Source: Streptomyces sp. NRRL S-31
GTDB lineage: Bacteria; Actinomycetota; Actinomycetes; Streptomycetales; Streptomycetaceae
NCBI RefSeq assembly: GCF_000718775.1
Contig: NZ_JOCB01000003.1
Location: forward strand, 124,001 to 188,000
Direction: 5' to 3'
Length of the DNA stretch: 64,000 nt
Positions 45,831-55,279 of this stretch are shown here, in pieces (the stretch's first letter is position 1; each line of letters starts with the position of its first letter). The position numbers were made by a program, and so were the translations under genes. The notes beneath the pieces were generated by a model. The model ran no database searches. It saw nothing but the letters and a program-made list of their open reading frames with translations, and was not told where the DNA came from.

Positions 45831-47020
45831 ACACCCGCGTCCCCGCCCCCGCACTCACCGCCGCGCTGGCCGCCGCCGGGGACGACCGCGTCGTCTACGA
45901 CCTCACCGGCATAGAGCGTCAGTACGACACCCTGCTCGGCGAACTGCCCGGCGCCCGGGTCCGCTTCGCCCTCAAGGCCTGCCCCGTCGACGAGGTCCTG
46001 CGCTGCCTGGCCGCCCGCGGCGCCGGGTTCGACGCGGCGAGCCCCGCCGAGATCACCCAGGCACTGCGAGCCGGCGCCCCGCCCGGCCGCGTCCACTACG
46101 GCAACACCGTCAAATCCGACCACGACATCGCCGAAGCCCACCGCCTGGGCGTCGGCACCTTCGCCACCGACAGCGTCGAGGACGTCACCGCCATCGCCGC
46201 GCACGCCCCCGGCGCCCGGGTGTTCTGCCGGCTGGCCACCAGCGGGGAGGGCGCCCTGTGGGGCCTGAACCGCAAGTTCGGCTGCGCTCCGGAGGACGCC
46301 GTACGGGTGCTGGCCACCGCCCGCGCGGCCGGTCTCGTCCCGGCCGGCCTCTCCGTGCACGTCGGCTCCCAGCAGATGACCGGCGAAGCCTGGCAGCAGG
46401 CACTGGACTCGCTCGCCGAGGTGCTCGTGGCGCTCGGCGCGCTGGGCATCGAGCCCGACCACGTCAACCTCGGCGGCGGCCTGCCCGCGCTCGGCTACCT
46501 CGACCGGTACGGCGATCCCCTCGACCCGCCGCTGGACAAGATCTTCACCGTGATCCGCGAGGGCATGGACCGCCTGACCGGCCTGGCCACCGCCCCGCTC
46601 CGCTTCGTGGTGGAGCCGGGACGCCATCTGGTCGCCGACCACGGCGCCGTCCGCGCCCGTGTGGTCCGGCTGACCGAACGCGTCCAGCCGGACGGCGAGC
46701 GCGCCCGCTGGCTGTACCTCAGCGCCGGGAAGTTCAACGGCCTGTACGAGATGGACCAGGTGACGCACCCGCTCCTCTTCCCGGGCCACGACGCGGCGGA
46801 GGACCGCGTCCCGGCGATCGTCGCGGGCCCCACCTGCGACAGCGACGACGCCTACGGCGGCGGCCGGCACCCGGTGCCCGTCCCCGGGTCCGTCACCTCC
46901 GGCGACCCGGTCTGGGTCCTGTCCGCCGGCGCCTACGCCACCAGCTACACGACCCAGGGCTTCAACGGCATCCGCCCGCTGCCCTGCGTGTGCGCCCGCG
47001 GCCCGGAAGGACACCACTGA
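45827..47020 (+). CDS. PLP-dependent (fold III) amino acid decarboxylase
   Basis: This 397-residue enzyme is related to ornithine/lysine/diaminopimelate decarboxylases. The PLP lysine is in VRFALKACPVDEVLRCL (K50). Other motifs are GAGFDAASPAEITQAL, VHVGSQQM, NLGGGLPALGYLD (phosphate site), FVVEPGRHLVADHG and IVAGPTCDSDDAYGGG, with the catalytic Cys and Asp of ornithine-type members. In staphyloferrin B clusters a related enzyme (SbnH) decarboxylates a citryl-diaminopropionate intermediate. Together with the SbnA/SbnB homologues here, a diaminopropionate-derived substrate is plausible. Coupled to both neighbours. Confidence 0.88.
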   Translation: MNTRVPAPALTAALAAAGDDRVVYDLTGIERQYDTLLGELPGARVRFALKACPVDEVLRCLAARGAGFDAASPAEITQALRAGAPPGRVHYGNTVKSDHDIAEAHRLGVGTFATDSVEDVTAIAAHAPGARVFCRLATSGEGALWGLNRKFGCAPEDAVRVLATARAAGLVPAGLSVHVGSQQMTGEAWQQALDSLAEVLVALGALGIEPDHVNLGGGLPALGYLDRYGDPLDPPLDKIFTVIREGMDRLTGLATAPLRFVVEPGRHLVADHGAVRARVVRLTERVQPDGERARWLYLSAGKFNGLYEMDQVTHPLLFPGHDAAEDRVPAIVAGPTCDSDDAYGGGRHPVPVPGSVTSGDPVWVLSAGAYATSYTTQGFNGIRPLPCVCARGPEGHH

Positions 47021-47021
47021 G

Positions 47022-47546
47022 ATGCCAGACCGCATACGGGGCATCACCGAGGCCGACTGGCCGCGGCTGGCCGCCCTGGAGAGCGAGGCGTACGCGGACC
47101 TCTCCCTCGCCGAGGGCGAGGAACTGCTGCGCTCCCGGGCCCGAGCCTCGGGCACCTGCTTCGTCCTCGACCTCGACGGCCGGCCCGCCGGCTACGTCCT
47201 CGCCCTGCCCTACCCCCGGTTCCGCTGCCCCGATCTGAGCCGCCCCGAGCGGACCGTCCACCACACCACCAACCTGCACCTGCACGACCTGGTCGTCAGC
47301 GCGCCGCTGCGCCGCCGGGGGCTCGGCACCCGGCTGGTGCGCCATCTGACCGGGGCCGCCCGCGACCGCGGCTTCGCCACCATCTCGCTGGTCGCCGTCG
47401 CCGACAAGGAGCCGTTCTGGCGGGCCAACGGCTACCGCGCCCACCACACGACCCCGGTCCCGCCGGACTACGGCCCGGCCGCGGTCTACATGTCGGCGCA
47501 GGTGGCCGCCGTACCCCGTCCGCACCCGGCCCGGGAGGCCGTCTGA
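47022..47546 (+). CDS. GNAT-family N-acetyltransferase
   Basis: This 174-residue protein has a clear acetyl-CoA motif LHDLVVSAPLRRRGLGTRLVRHLTGAARD and the later VADKEPFWRANGYRAHH. It starts two bases after the decarboxylase stop and its stop shares a base with the MFS start. In this setting it may acetylate a free amine of the product, either as tailoring or as self-protection; neither can be distinguished from sequence. Confidence 0.87.
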   Translation: MPDRIRGITEADWPRLAALESEAYADLSLAEGEELLRSRARASGTCFVLDLDGRPAGYVLALPYPRFRCPDLSRPERTVHHTTNLHLHDLVVSAPLRRRGLGTRLVRHLTGAARDRGFATISLVAVADKEPFWRANGYRAHHTTPVPPDYGPAAVYMSAQVAAVPRPHPAREAV

Positions 47547-48733
47547 TGCCCGGACCCGCACCCTCCTTCGCGCGCGCCAAGTGGTCGATCGCGGCGCTGT
47601 TCTGCTTCCTCGGCTTCCAGTACGGCACCTGGATCGCCCGCCTGCCCGCGCTGAAGACCCGGCTGGACCTGGGCGCGGGCGAGGTTGGCCTGCTGCTGAT
47701 GGCCTGCGGGGCCGGCGCGGCGGCCTCCTTCCCGCTGGTCGCCGTCCTGATGCGCCGGCTCGGCTCCCGGCGGCTGGCCCTCGCCTCCGCCGGCCTGCTC
47801 GTCGCGGTCCTGGCCGCCCTGTCCGTGGTGCCCGACTACCCGCTGGCGCTGCTCGCCGTGTGCGCCGACGGCGTCGCGGTCGGCTGCCTCAACGTCGCCA
47901 TGAACGCGCAGGGCGCCGCGCTGGAGAAGGCGTACGACCGCACCGCCATGTCCCAGCTGCACGCCACCTTCAGCGCCGGACTGCTCGCCGCCGCGCTGCT
48001 GGCCTCCGGTGTCACCGCGCTGACCGGCTCCGTCCCGGCCCACTTCGCCGTCGCCGGCGCCCTGCTGCTGCTCCTGCTCGGCGGCGCCCGGCCGGGACTG
48101 CTGACGCACCGGGAGCCCGCCGCCGCGGCCCCGGACGGGCCGAAGCGGCGCCCGGGCCGCGCCCTGTTCTCCGGCACCACCCTCCTCATGGGGTGCGCCA
48201 TGGTCTTCGGCACGATCACCGAGGGCGCGATGAACGACTGGTCGACGCTCTACATGAAGGACGTCGTGGAGGCGTCGGCGAGTGTCGCCCCGCTCGGCAT
48301 CGCGGTGGTCTCCGTGATGATGCTGCTGGCCCGCGTCCGCGCGGACCGCTGGCGCACCCGCTGGGGCGACGGACGTGTGGTCCGCACCGGCAGTGCGGTC
48401 GCCGCCACCGGGCTGGCCCTCGCCCTGCTCGCCGGCGGGGTCGTCCCCACGCTGCTCGGGTTCGCCTGCGTCGGCCTCGGCGCCGCCGCCGTCACCCCGT
48501 GCGTGTACGTGGCGGCGGCCGAGCGGGGCTCGGACGCCCTCGCCCTGGTCGCCGCGATGGGCACCACCGGCCTGCTGGGCGGGCCGGCCCTGATCGGCTT
48601 CGTGGCGAGCGCGGCGAACCTGACGCTGGGCATGGCGACGGTGGCGCTCAGCGCGCTGATCGTCACGGTGACCGCCTGCTGGATCCCCTGGCGGGCCCGG
48701 ACCGCCCGGACCGCCGCGCTCGCCGAGACCTGA
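47546..48733 (+). CDS. MFS exporter of the biosynthetic cluster
   Basis: This 395-residue major facilitator protein has about 12 helices. It begins SIAALFCFLGFQYGTWIARLPALKTRLDLG, like the YbjJ/FucP-like MFS group, and has NVAMNAQGAALEKAYDRTAM in the cytoplasmic loop region. The start overlaps the GNAT stop (TGATG). As last gene of the plus-strand arm it is the likely exporter of the product. The convergent SbnA-like reading frame runs antisense through this gene without a stop. Confidence 0.87.
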   Translation: MPGPAPSFARAKWSIAALFCFLGFQYGTWIARLPALKTRLDLGAGEVGLLLMACGAGAAASFPLVAVLMRRLGSRRLALASAGLLVAVLAALSVVPDYPLALLAVCADGVAVGCLNVAMNAQGAALEKAYDRTAMSQLHATFSAGLLAAALLASGVTALTGSVPAHFAVAGALLLLLLGGARPGLLTHREPAAAAPDGPKRRPGRALFSGTTLLMGCAMVFGTITEGAMNDWSTLYMKDVVEASASVAPLGIAVVSVMMLLARVRADRWRTRWGDGRVVRTGSAVAATGLALALLAGGVVPTLLGFACVGLGAAAVTPCVYVAAAERGSDALALVAAMGTTGLLGGPALIGFVASAANLTLGMATVALSALIVTVTACWIPWRARTARTAALAET

Positions 48734-48862
48734 GCCGGCCAGGAGGGACCCGACCGGAAGCAGACCCGACCGGAAGCGGACCGGCCGGGAAGAGGTCCCG
48801 ACCGGGAGCGGTTCGGTTCGGAAACGGATCGGCCCGGGGCGACCGTCCGGCGCCCGGGACGC
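48734..48862. repeat. Short degenerate repeats between MFS and SbnA-like genes
   Basis: Units of the type gacc(c)gaccggaagc occur about five times from 48748 to 48820 (gacccgaccggaagcagac, cgaccggaagcggac, ccggccgggaagagg, ccgaccgggagcgg), followed by related ggttcgg units. No TTA, CTA or TCA triplet occurs here on the plus strand, so no stop exists in any minus-strand frame across the block. Confidence 0.65.
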
Positions 48863-49852
48863 CGACTCCTCGTCCCAGGGCACCGCGTCCAGCCCCGCGG
48901 AGTCGAGCAACTGGTCGCCGTACAGGTCCTGGAGCCAGTTGGTCTGGTAGATGGTGTCGAGGTAGCGCTCGCCCAGGTCGGGGGCGATGGCCACAGCGGT
49001 CAGGTCACGGGTGCCGTGCCGGGCCAGCCAGTCCGTGGCGGCGCTGACCACCGTCCCGGTCGAGCCGCCGAACAGGAAGCCCCGCCGGGCCAGGCGGTGG
49101 CAGGTGCGGATGGTGTCCGCCTCCTCCACCCGGATCACCTCGTCCACGTAGGACTCGTCGAGCAGCGGCGGCCGCATGCTCATGCCCAGGCCCGGGATCA
49201 TCCGCCGGCCGGGCGGGCCGCCGAAGGCGACCGAACCCATGCTGTCCACGGCGACGATCCGCACCGGCCGGTTCCAGTCGCGGAAGTAGCGCGCGCAGCC
49301 CATCAGGGTCCCGGCGGTGCCCGTGCCGACGAACAGCACGTCCAGGCGCGGGAAGTGGCTGGCTATCTCCGGCGCCGTCGTGCGGAAGTGCGCTCGCCAG
49401 TTGCCCGGGTTGGTGTACTGGCTGAGCCACACGTACCGGTCGTCGGAGGCGCACAGCGAACGGACGTACTCCAGTCGCGTGCCCAGGAAACCGCCGTTGG
49501 TGTCCAGGTCGGTCACGACGTGCACATGACCGCCCAGGGCCTCCATCAGCAGTTTCGTCGACAGATTGCACCTGGGGTCCGTCACGCACAGGAACCGGTA
49601 ACCCTTGCTCGCCGCGATCATGCTGAGGGCGACGCCGAGGTTGCCGGAAGAGGACTCGACGAGGATGGAGTCCGGTGTCAGGTTCCCGTCCCGCTCGGCA
49701 CCTTCCACCATCTCGTTCGCGGCCTTCAGCTTGATGGATCCCGCGAAGTTGAAGCCCTCGCACTTGAGATAGAGGCGGTATCCGAATACCGACTCCAGGT
49801 CGACGAAGAGGCTTCCTTCGTTGAAGGCGTGGGGAGCGGAGATCACGGGCAC
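48745..49852 (-). CDS. SbnA-like PLP enzyme for 2,3-diaminopropionate precursor; 3' end undefined
   Basis: This is a cysteine-synthase-fold (type II PLP) enzyme. The PLP lysine is in FNFAGSIKLKAANEMVEG (K41), with ESSSGNLGVALSMIAASKG (Asn loop), VGTGTAGTLMGCARYF (phosphate-binding) and FGGSTGTVVSAATDW. In Staphylococcus SbnA joins O-phosphoserine and glutamate to N-(carboxyethyl)-glutamate, which SbnB then oxidises to L-2,3-diaminopropionate. Family similarity ends near residue 330 (about 48863). After that the frame enters repeats and stays open, antisense to the MFS gene, until 47486. The end given here is the intergenic limit, not a stop codon; a 788-residue product is the literal reading. 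Confidence 0.78.
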
Positions 49853-49889
49853 GGCAGGCCTCCTGTTACCAGGGCTGAGGACAACGGCC

Positions 49890-50957
49890 TCAGCCGTACC
49901 GGCGCAGATCGTGGAAGAAGTCGTCGATGAGGCGGAGCTCTCCCGCCCGGGCCACCCGGTCGTAGACGTACTTGCCGACGGCCAGGTCGAGGACGCCGAG
50001 GCCGAAGGGCGAGAAGATCACCGGCTGGTCCTGGGGCGGCGCGGCCCGTCCCAGCATCACGTCGTCGAGCGTGCCGTTGAGGAAGTCGCGGTCGCCGGTG
50101 AGCTGCTCCACCAGGTGCGGCGAGGTGTCCGCCTTCAGACAGTGCTCGACGTCGTCGACGAAGTTGGCCGCCTCCAGCAGCACCTCCGGGGCGAGGTCGC
50201 GCAGCGACACGTGCAGCACCAGCGGGTTGTGGGCGAACCAGCCCGGGGTGGTGACATGCGGCCGGCCGGCGACGGTCGCGAAGACCACGAGGTCGCTGGA
50301 GCGGATCAGGCCCTCCGCGCTCTCGTGCACGGTGACCGGCTCGGTGGCACCGGCCTGCCGCAGATAGCCGCAGAAGCCCTCGGTGCTGTCGGCGGACACG
50401 TCGTGCACGCCGATCGCCTCGAAGGTCCAGCCGGTGCGGGCCAGGAAGGTGTGGATGTACCGGGCGATCAGACCGGTGCCGCAGAACCCGACCCGGGCCG
50501 GCCGGGGCCGGTCACGGCTCAGCCAGTCCGCGGCGAGCGCGGCGGACGCGGCGGTCCGGGTCGCGCTGATGATGGAACTCTCCAGGCAGGCGAACGGGTA
50601 GCCGGTGTCGTGGTCGTTGAGGATGAGCACCGCGGAGGCCCGCGGCAGCCCGGCGCCCACGTTCTCCGGGAAGCTGGAGATCCACTTCAGGCCGTCCACG
50701 CGGACCGATCCGCCGATGGACGCCGGCAGCGCGATGATCCGGGCCGTGGGACGGTCGGGGAAGCGCAGGAAGTACGACGGCGGGTTGACCGAGTCCCCGG
50801 CGCCGTGCAGCCGGTAGGTCTCCCCGACCAGCTCCACGAGCTGCTTCTCGGCTCCTTCCAGTGCCCTCTTCACCTGCTCACCGGAGATGACCGCGAACCC
50901 GGGAACCGAGGGGGCGTCGCCGGCCGTGCGGGCGGTGCTCGACAGCAGATCGGTCAT
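49890..50957 (-). CDS. SbnB-like N-(carboxyethyl)-ornithine-cyclodeaminase-fold dehydrogenase
   Basis: This 355-residue protein belongs to the ornithine cyclodeaminase/mu-crystallin family. It has the Rossmann motif ARVGFCGTGLIARYIHTFLA, a substrate region VNPPSYFLRFPDRPTARIIALPASIGG and GLKWISSFPENVGAGLPRASAVL. SbnB oxidises the SbnA product to L-2,3-diaminopropionate and 2-oxoglutarate using NAD+. Immediately upstream of the SbnA-like gene it forms the diaminopropionate supply module. ATG 50957 overlaps the stop of the SyrP-like oxygenase. Confidence 0.88.
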   Translation of the reverse strand: MTDLLSSTARTAGDAPSVPGFAVISGEQVKRALEGAEKQLVELVGETYRLHGAGDSVNPPSYFLRFPDRPTARIIALPASIGGSVRVDGLKWISSFPENVGAGLPRASAVLILNDHDTGYPFACLESSIISATRTAASAALAADWLSRDRPRPARVGFCGTGLIARYIHTFLARTGWTFEAIGVHDVSADSTEGFCGYLRQAGATEPVTVHESAEGLIRSSDLVVFATVAGRPHVTTPGWFAHNPLVLHVSLRDLAPEVLLEAANFVDDVEHCLKADTSPHLVEQLTGDRDFLNGTLDDVMLGRAAPPQDQPVIFSPFGLGVLDLAVGKYVYDRVARAGELRLIDDFFHDLRRYG

Positions 50958-51958
50958 CGTCCGCTCGCCTCCGGGGTGGGGGAGCCGTCGGCCAGGCGCC
51001 GCGGCTCGGCCATGCCGACCAGGATCCGCCGCTCCCCGGTGTACGGCTCCCGGCTGTGCGCGGTGCGGATGTTGTCCACCAGCATCAGGTCGCCGGTCTG
51101 CCAGGGCTCGCGCCGGGTGTGCCGCTCGTAGGTGGCGTTGAGGAACTGGACGACGTCCTCGCCGATCTCGCCGCCGTCGCCGTAACGGGTGTTGAACGGC
51201 AGGCCGTCCGTGCCGTACTCGTCCACCAGGTACTCGCGCACCTCCGGTGCCAGCGTCCACTCGTTGAGGAAGGCGATCTGGTTGAACCAGCAGCGCCGGC
51301 CCGTGACCGGGTGCCGGACGACCGCGGCGCGGCGCTGCTCGGTGTGCAGCGAACCGTCCGCCCGCCAGGTGAAGTCGATGGCGTGCGCGCGGCAGTACCG
51401 CTCGATCTCGGCGCGGTCGTCGGTGCCGAACGACTCCTCCAGGGACGCCCCGATCTCGTCGTTGTAGCTGCGGGTCAGCAGCCAGCCCTCGCGTTCGAAC
51501 CGCTCCGTCAGGCCGGCGGGCAGCGCGTCGAGGACCTGCTCGGCGTCGGCCACCCCGGTCGCCCCGCCCGTCTCGGGCGCGGTCAGGCACGCGAAGAGCA
51601 TCAGCCCGGGCACCTCCGAGTGGTAGCTCAGCTCGTGGTGCATGCACATCGGCTGGTTGGCCGGCCAGGGCGTGGAGGAGTACAGCCCCGGGCCGTGGGC
51701 CTCGCGCGGGGCGAACGCCTCCGTCTCCGTCATGAGCCCGCCCGCCAGCCGGGCGAAGACGGCACCGGTCCGCTCCGCGTCCGTCAGGCCGAGGCCGCGC
51801 ACGAGCAGCGCCCCGTGCTCGGCGACCTGCGCGCGCAGCGCCTCTCGGTGCTCGGCCGCCCAGCTCACGGCGTCGCCCGGTGGCGCGACGCGCAGCAACG
51901 CTGGTCGGTCCGGCCGCAGCTCCACGTCGAGTGGTGCTGCCAGGGATGAGGACGGCAT
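50954..51958 (-). CDS. TauD/SyrP-like Fe(II)/2-oxoglutarate oxygenase
   Basis: This 334-residue clavaminate-synthase/TauD-fold protein has MCMHHELSYHSEVPGLMLFACL with H107 and E109 as HxE facial-triad ligands. The distal His (about residue 302) and substrate Arg are in LMLVDNIRTAHSREPYTGERRILVG. QIAFLNEWTLAPEVREYLVDEYG and the overall pattern match SyrP-type oxygenases, which hydroxylate amino acids bound to NRPS carrier domains. It lies directly after the NRPS gene and overlaps the SbnB-like gene, so beta-hydroxylation of carrier-bound amino acid is a reasonable inference. Confidence 0.87.
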   Translation of the reverse strand: MPSSSLAAPLDVELRPDRPALLRVAPPGDAVSWAAEHREALRAQVAEHGALLVRGLGLTDAERTGAVFARLAGGLMTETEAFAPREAHGPGLYSSTPWPANQPMCMHHELSYHSEVPGLMLFACLTAPETGGATGVADAEQVLDALPAGLTERFEREGWLLTRSYNDEIGASLEESFGTDDRAEIERYCRAHAIDFTWRADGSLHTEQRRAAVVRHPVTGRRCWFNQIAFLNEWTLAPEVREYLVDEYGTDGLPFNTRYGDGGEIGEDVVQFLNATYERHTRREPWQTGDLMLVDNIRTAHSREPYTGERRILVGMAEPRRLADGSPTPEASGR

Positions 51959-52001
51959 CTCGGTTTCCTTTCGAATCGCCCGTCGGATGGAGGTACGGGC
52001 C

Positions 52002-55000
52002 TCAGGTGGAGGCCAGGGGCGCGGTCGCCGTCAGGACGGCCCGCGCTGCCTCGGCCGGGCGGGTGCGCAGGAAGTGGTGGCCCCCGTCGGCCAGCTCGTG
52101 CAGCTCGACCCGCTCGGCCAGCAGCAGCCAGTCGCGGTGGTGTGCGGCGTGCCCGGCGGTGTGCGGGTCGTCGGCGGCGACGACCACCGTCACCGGCGCG
52201 GACAGCCGCACCGGTGGCGGGGCGGCGAGGGCCGCGAGGAAGTAGCGGTGCGCCGCGACGCAGTCGTGCCGGTAGGCGGCGCCGACGCGCTCGGCGTGCC
52301 GCTCGTTCAGCTCGGCGAGCTCCGGGTGGCCGCCGTCCGCGGCCAGCCGCCCGGCGATCTCCGCGTCGCCGAGCGCCGTCAGCTCGGCGACGGCGGCGCC
52401 GCGGTCGGCGGCCGTGCCGAGCAGTTGCGCGCCGAGGAACACCCGCGTCACCCGCACGCCCCGCTCCTTGAGCCTGCGCGCCGTCTCCAGGGCCGGCGCC
52501 GCCCCCGAGGAGTGGCCCCACAGCATGACCCGGGTCAGACCGCGCGCGACGATCTCGTCGGTGACCTGAGCGGCCACGTCCGCGATCGACGCGAACGGCT
52601 CCCGGCGGGCCGCCAGGTCGTGACCGGGCAGGTCCACCGCGAGGACCGCCGGGCCGCCGCCCGCCAGCGCCGCCGCCAGCGGCCGGTAGTTGACCGCGTT
52701 GCCGCCCGCGTACGGGAAGCACACCAGCGCGCCCTCCGGCGCGCCGTCCGCCTCCGACAGCGGCTGGAGCAGTTCCGGCCGCTGCCGAGCGGCGCCGTCG
52801 AGCACGGCGGCCAGGTCGGCGAGGACCGGATGCCGGGTGATGTCCTTCAGGGACACCGCTCGGTCCAGGGCGACGCTGAGCCTGACTGCGGTCAGGGAGG
52901 TGCCGCCGGAGTCGAAGAAGTGGTCCGTCCGGCCGATCCGCTCCTCGGGCACCCCCAGCAGCTCCGCCCAGGCCGCGGCCAGCCGCCGCTCGGTGGGGCC
53001 GAGCGCCTCCCGCTCCGCCGGCTCGGGCCGCTCGGTGTGCGCGGCCCGCTCGGCCCGCGCCGTCAGATCCTTGCGGTCGATCTTGCCGTTGGCGGTCAGC
53101 GGAAGGCTGTCCAGCCAGTGGAACGCGGAGGGGACCATGTAGCCGGGCAGCGCCGCCGCGAGCGCCTCGCGCAGCACCTCCGGCTCGTGCCGCCGGCCGG
53201 TGTGGAAGGCGATCAGGTGCTTGTTCCCGCCGCCCCGCTCCACGACGACCACCGCGCCGTCCCGCACCCCGTCCACCCGCAGCAGGGTGTTCTCGATCTC
53301 GCCGATCTCGATGCGGAAGCCCCGGATCTTCACCTGGTTGTCCCGGCGGCCGAGGAACTCCAGCTTGCCGCCCGGGTGCCAGCGGCCCCGGTCACCGCCC
53401 AGGTACAGCCGCTCACCGGGCCGGTACGGGTCCGTGCGGTACGCCTCCCGGGTCCGCTCCGGATCGTTGACGTAGCCGCGTCCCACGCAGACACCGGAGA
53501 ACGCGATCAGCCCCGGGGCGCCCAGCGGCACCAGCGCCAGGTCCTCGTCCACGACGTAGACGCGCACGTTGTTCACCGCGCGGCCCAGCAGCACCCGGTC
53601 CGGCACGTCCGCCAGCACCTCGTGGTTGGTGTCGTCCGAGGTCTCCGTCAGCCCGTACGCGTTGAGCAGCCGGACTCCCGGCATGAGCGCGAACCAGCGC
53701 TGGACCAGCTCCCGTTTCAGCGCCTCGCCGGTCACCGACACGCAGCGCAGGTCCGGCAGCTCGCGGGGGTGCTGCTCCAGGTACGCGACCACGACCTCCA
53801 GGTAGGAGGGGACGACCTGGGCGACGGCCACCCGGCCGCGCGCCAGGGTGTCGACGAACCGCTCCACGTCCACGACCACGTCCTGGCCGACCAGCAGCGT
53901 CCGCCCGCCGACCAGCAGCGCGGACACCAGCTGCCACAGCGAGATGTCGAAGCACTGCGGGGCCGTCTGCGCCACCACGGACCCCTCGCCGATCCCGAGG
54001 TCGTCGATCTTGGCGTACAGGTGGTTGAGCATGCCCGCGTGCTCGCACATCGCGCCCTTGGGCTCACCGGTGGAGCCGGAGGTGAAGTAGATGTAGGCCA
54101 GCTGTCCGGCGTCCACCGGCAACCCCAGGTCGGTGTCGGCGTGCGGCTCCGCGTACGCCGTCTCGACCGGCAGTTTCCCGGCCCCCGGCACACCGGCCAG
54201 CGCCTCGTCCAGGTTCTCCATGCCGCCGGGCCCGGTGAGGACCAGCCGGCACTCCGCCCGCGTCAGCATCGCCGCGATCCGGCCGGCCGGGAAGTGCGGC
54301 TCCACCGGCAGGTAGACACCGCCCGCCTTGAACACCGCCAGCGTCGCCGCCAGCCAGTCGAGGCCGCGCTCGGTGACGACGGCGACCACGTCCTCCCGGC
54401 CCACCCCGCGCTCCAGCAGGGCCCGCGCCAGCCGGTTGGCACGCGCGTTCAGCTCGCCGTACGTCCAGACGTGCTCGCCGTGCACCGCGGCCACCGCGTC
54501 CGGGTGCGTCCGGGCCCGGCGTTCGAAGAGTTCGTGCGCGCGGGCGTCGGGCAGCGGCCGGTGGGGTCCCGCGAGCCCCTCCAGCTGCTCCCGCACCTCC
54601 TCGGCCGACAGCAGGCTGTGCTGGTCGTGCCCGGTGTCCGGGCCGGCCGCCAGCAGCCCGAGGGCCTTCAGGTGGTAGCCGCCGATCCGGGCGGCGCCGT
54701 CGGCGTCCAGCACGTCCGCGCGGTACCGGAGGCGCAGCACCAGCCGGCTGCCCCGCTCGCACCAGCGCACGTGCAGCACACCGTCGTCGGCGTGGGCCTC
54801 GTCGGCGCCCAGGGGGCCGAACACCACCTCGTACGGCGGCTCGGCCACCGCCAGTTCCCGCCGCAGCTCGGCCACCGGGAACTCCCGGTGGGCCAGCACC
54901 GCCGCCTCGGCCTGCTCGGCGGCCGTCACCAGCGCCCGCCAGGACCCCGGCGGCACCCGGAGGCGGCACGGCAGCGGCTCGCCGCGCACCCCGGCGGTGT

Positions 55001-55265
55001 ACCCCGTCACCACCTCCCGCTCGCCGGACAGCGCGGCCAGCACCTTGGCGTGCACCGCCAGCAGCACCGCGCTGAGCGGCAGACCCGACCGCCGCACCAG
55101 GGCGCGCAGCGCGGTCGTCACGTCGTCCGGGACCGCCGTCTCCTGCTCCACCGCCTCCGGCACCGGCTCCCGGACCCAGCGGGGTACGGCGGTGGCGCCG
55201 CCGGCGGTCAGCACACCGCTCCAGAACTCCCGGTCGGCCGTGTCGGCCTGCACGCGCGTCTCCAT
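52002..55265 (-). CDS. Nonribosomal peptide synthetase, partial C-A-T-TE
   Basis: This 1087-residue protein starts with ~230 residues resembling the C-terminal half of a condensation domain, without the HHxxxDG motif. An adenylation domain follows: AYIYFTSGSTGEPKGAM, LLNAYGLTETSDDTNHE, LYLGGDRGRWHPGGKLEFLG and the lysine motif LTANGKIDRKDL. The carrier domain has DHFFDSGGTSLTAVRL, Ser near residue 789. The thioesterase has LWGHSSGAAPAL, Ser near 916, and an aspartate/His pair toward the end (ADGGHHF). A hand-aligned specificity code is about D-I-W-Q-S-T-A-D-D-K; the acidic pair would suit a basic diamino acid. It is transcribed after the membrane terminal protein. Confidence 0.92.
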   Translation of the reverse strand: METRVQADTADREFWSGVLTAGGATAVPRWVREPVPEAVEQETAVPDDVTTALRALVRRSGLPLSAVLLAVHAKVLAALSGEREVVTGYTAGVRGEPLPCRLRVPPGSWRALVTAAEQAEAAVLAHREFPVAELRRELAVAEPPYEVVFGPLGADEAHADDGVLHVRWCERGSRLVLRLRYRADVLDADGAARIGGYHLKALGLLAAGPDTGHDQHSLLSAEEVREQLEGLAGPHRPLPDARAHELFERRARTHPDAVAAVHGEHVWTYGELNARANRLARALLERGVGREDVVAVVTERGLDWLAATLAVFKAGGVYLPVEPHFPAGRIAAMLTRAECRLVLTGPGGMENLDEALAGVPGAGKLPVETAYAEPHADTDLGLPVDAGQLAYIYFTSGSTGEPKGAMCEHAGMLNHLYAKIDDLGIGEGSVVAQTAPQCFDISLWQLVSALLVGGRTLLVGQDVVVDVERFVDTLARGRVAVAQVVPSYLEVVVAYLEQHPRELPDLRCVSVTGEALKRELVQRWFALMPGVRLLNAYGLTETSDDTNHEVLADVPDRVLLGRAVNNVRVYVVDEDLALVPLGAPGLIAFSGVCVGRGYVNDPERTREAYRTDPYRPGERLYLGGDRGRWHPGGKLEFLGRRDNQVKIRGFRIEIGEIENTLLRVDGVRDGAVVVVERGGGNKHLIAFHTGRRHEPEVLREALAAALPGYMVPSAFHWLDSLPLTANGKIDRKDLTARAERAAHTERPEPAEREALGPTERRLAAAWAELLGVPEERIGRTDHFFDSGGTSLTAVRLSVALDRAVSLKDITRHPVLADLAAVLDGAARQRPELLQPLSEADGAPEGALVCFPYAGGNAVNYRPLAAALAGGGPAVLAVDLPGHDLAARREPFASIADVAAQVTDEIVARGLTRVMLWGHSSGAAPALETARRLKERGVRVTRVFLGAQLLGTAADRGAAVAELTALGDAEIAGRLAADGGHPELAELNERHAERVGAAYRHDCVAAHRYFLAALAAPPPVRLSAPVTVVVAADDPHTAGHAAHHRDWLLLAERVELHELADGGHHFLRTRPAEAARAVLTATAPLAST

Positions 55266-55279
55266 GAAGATCGCCTTCC

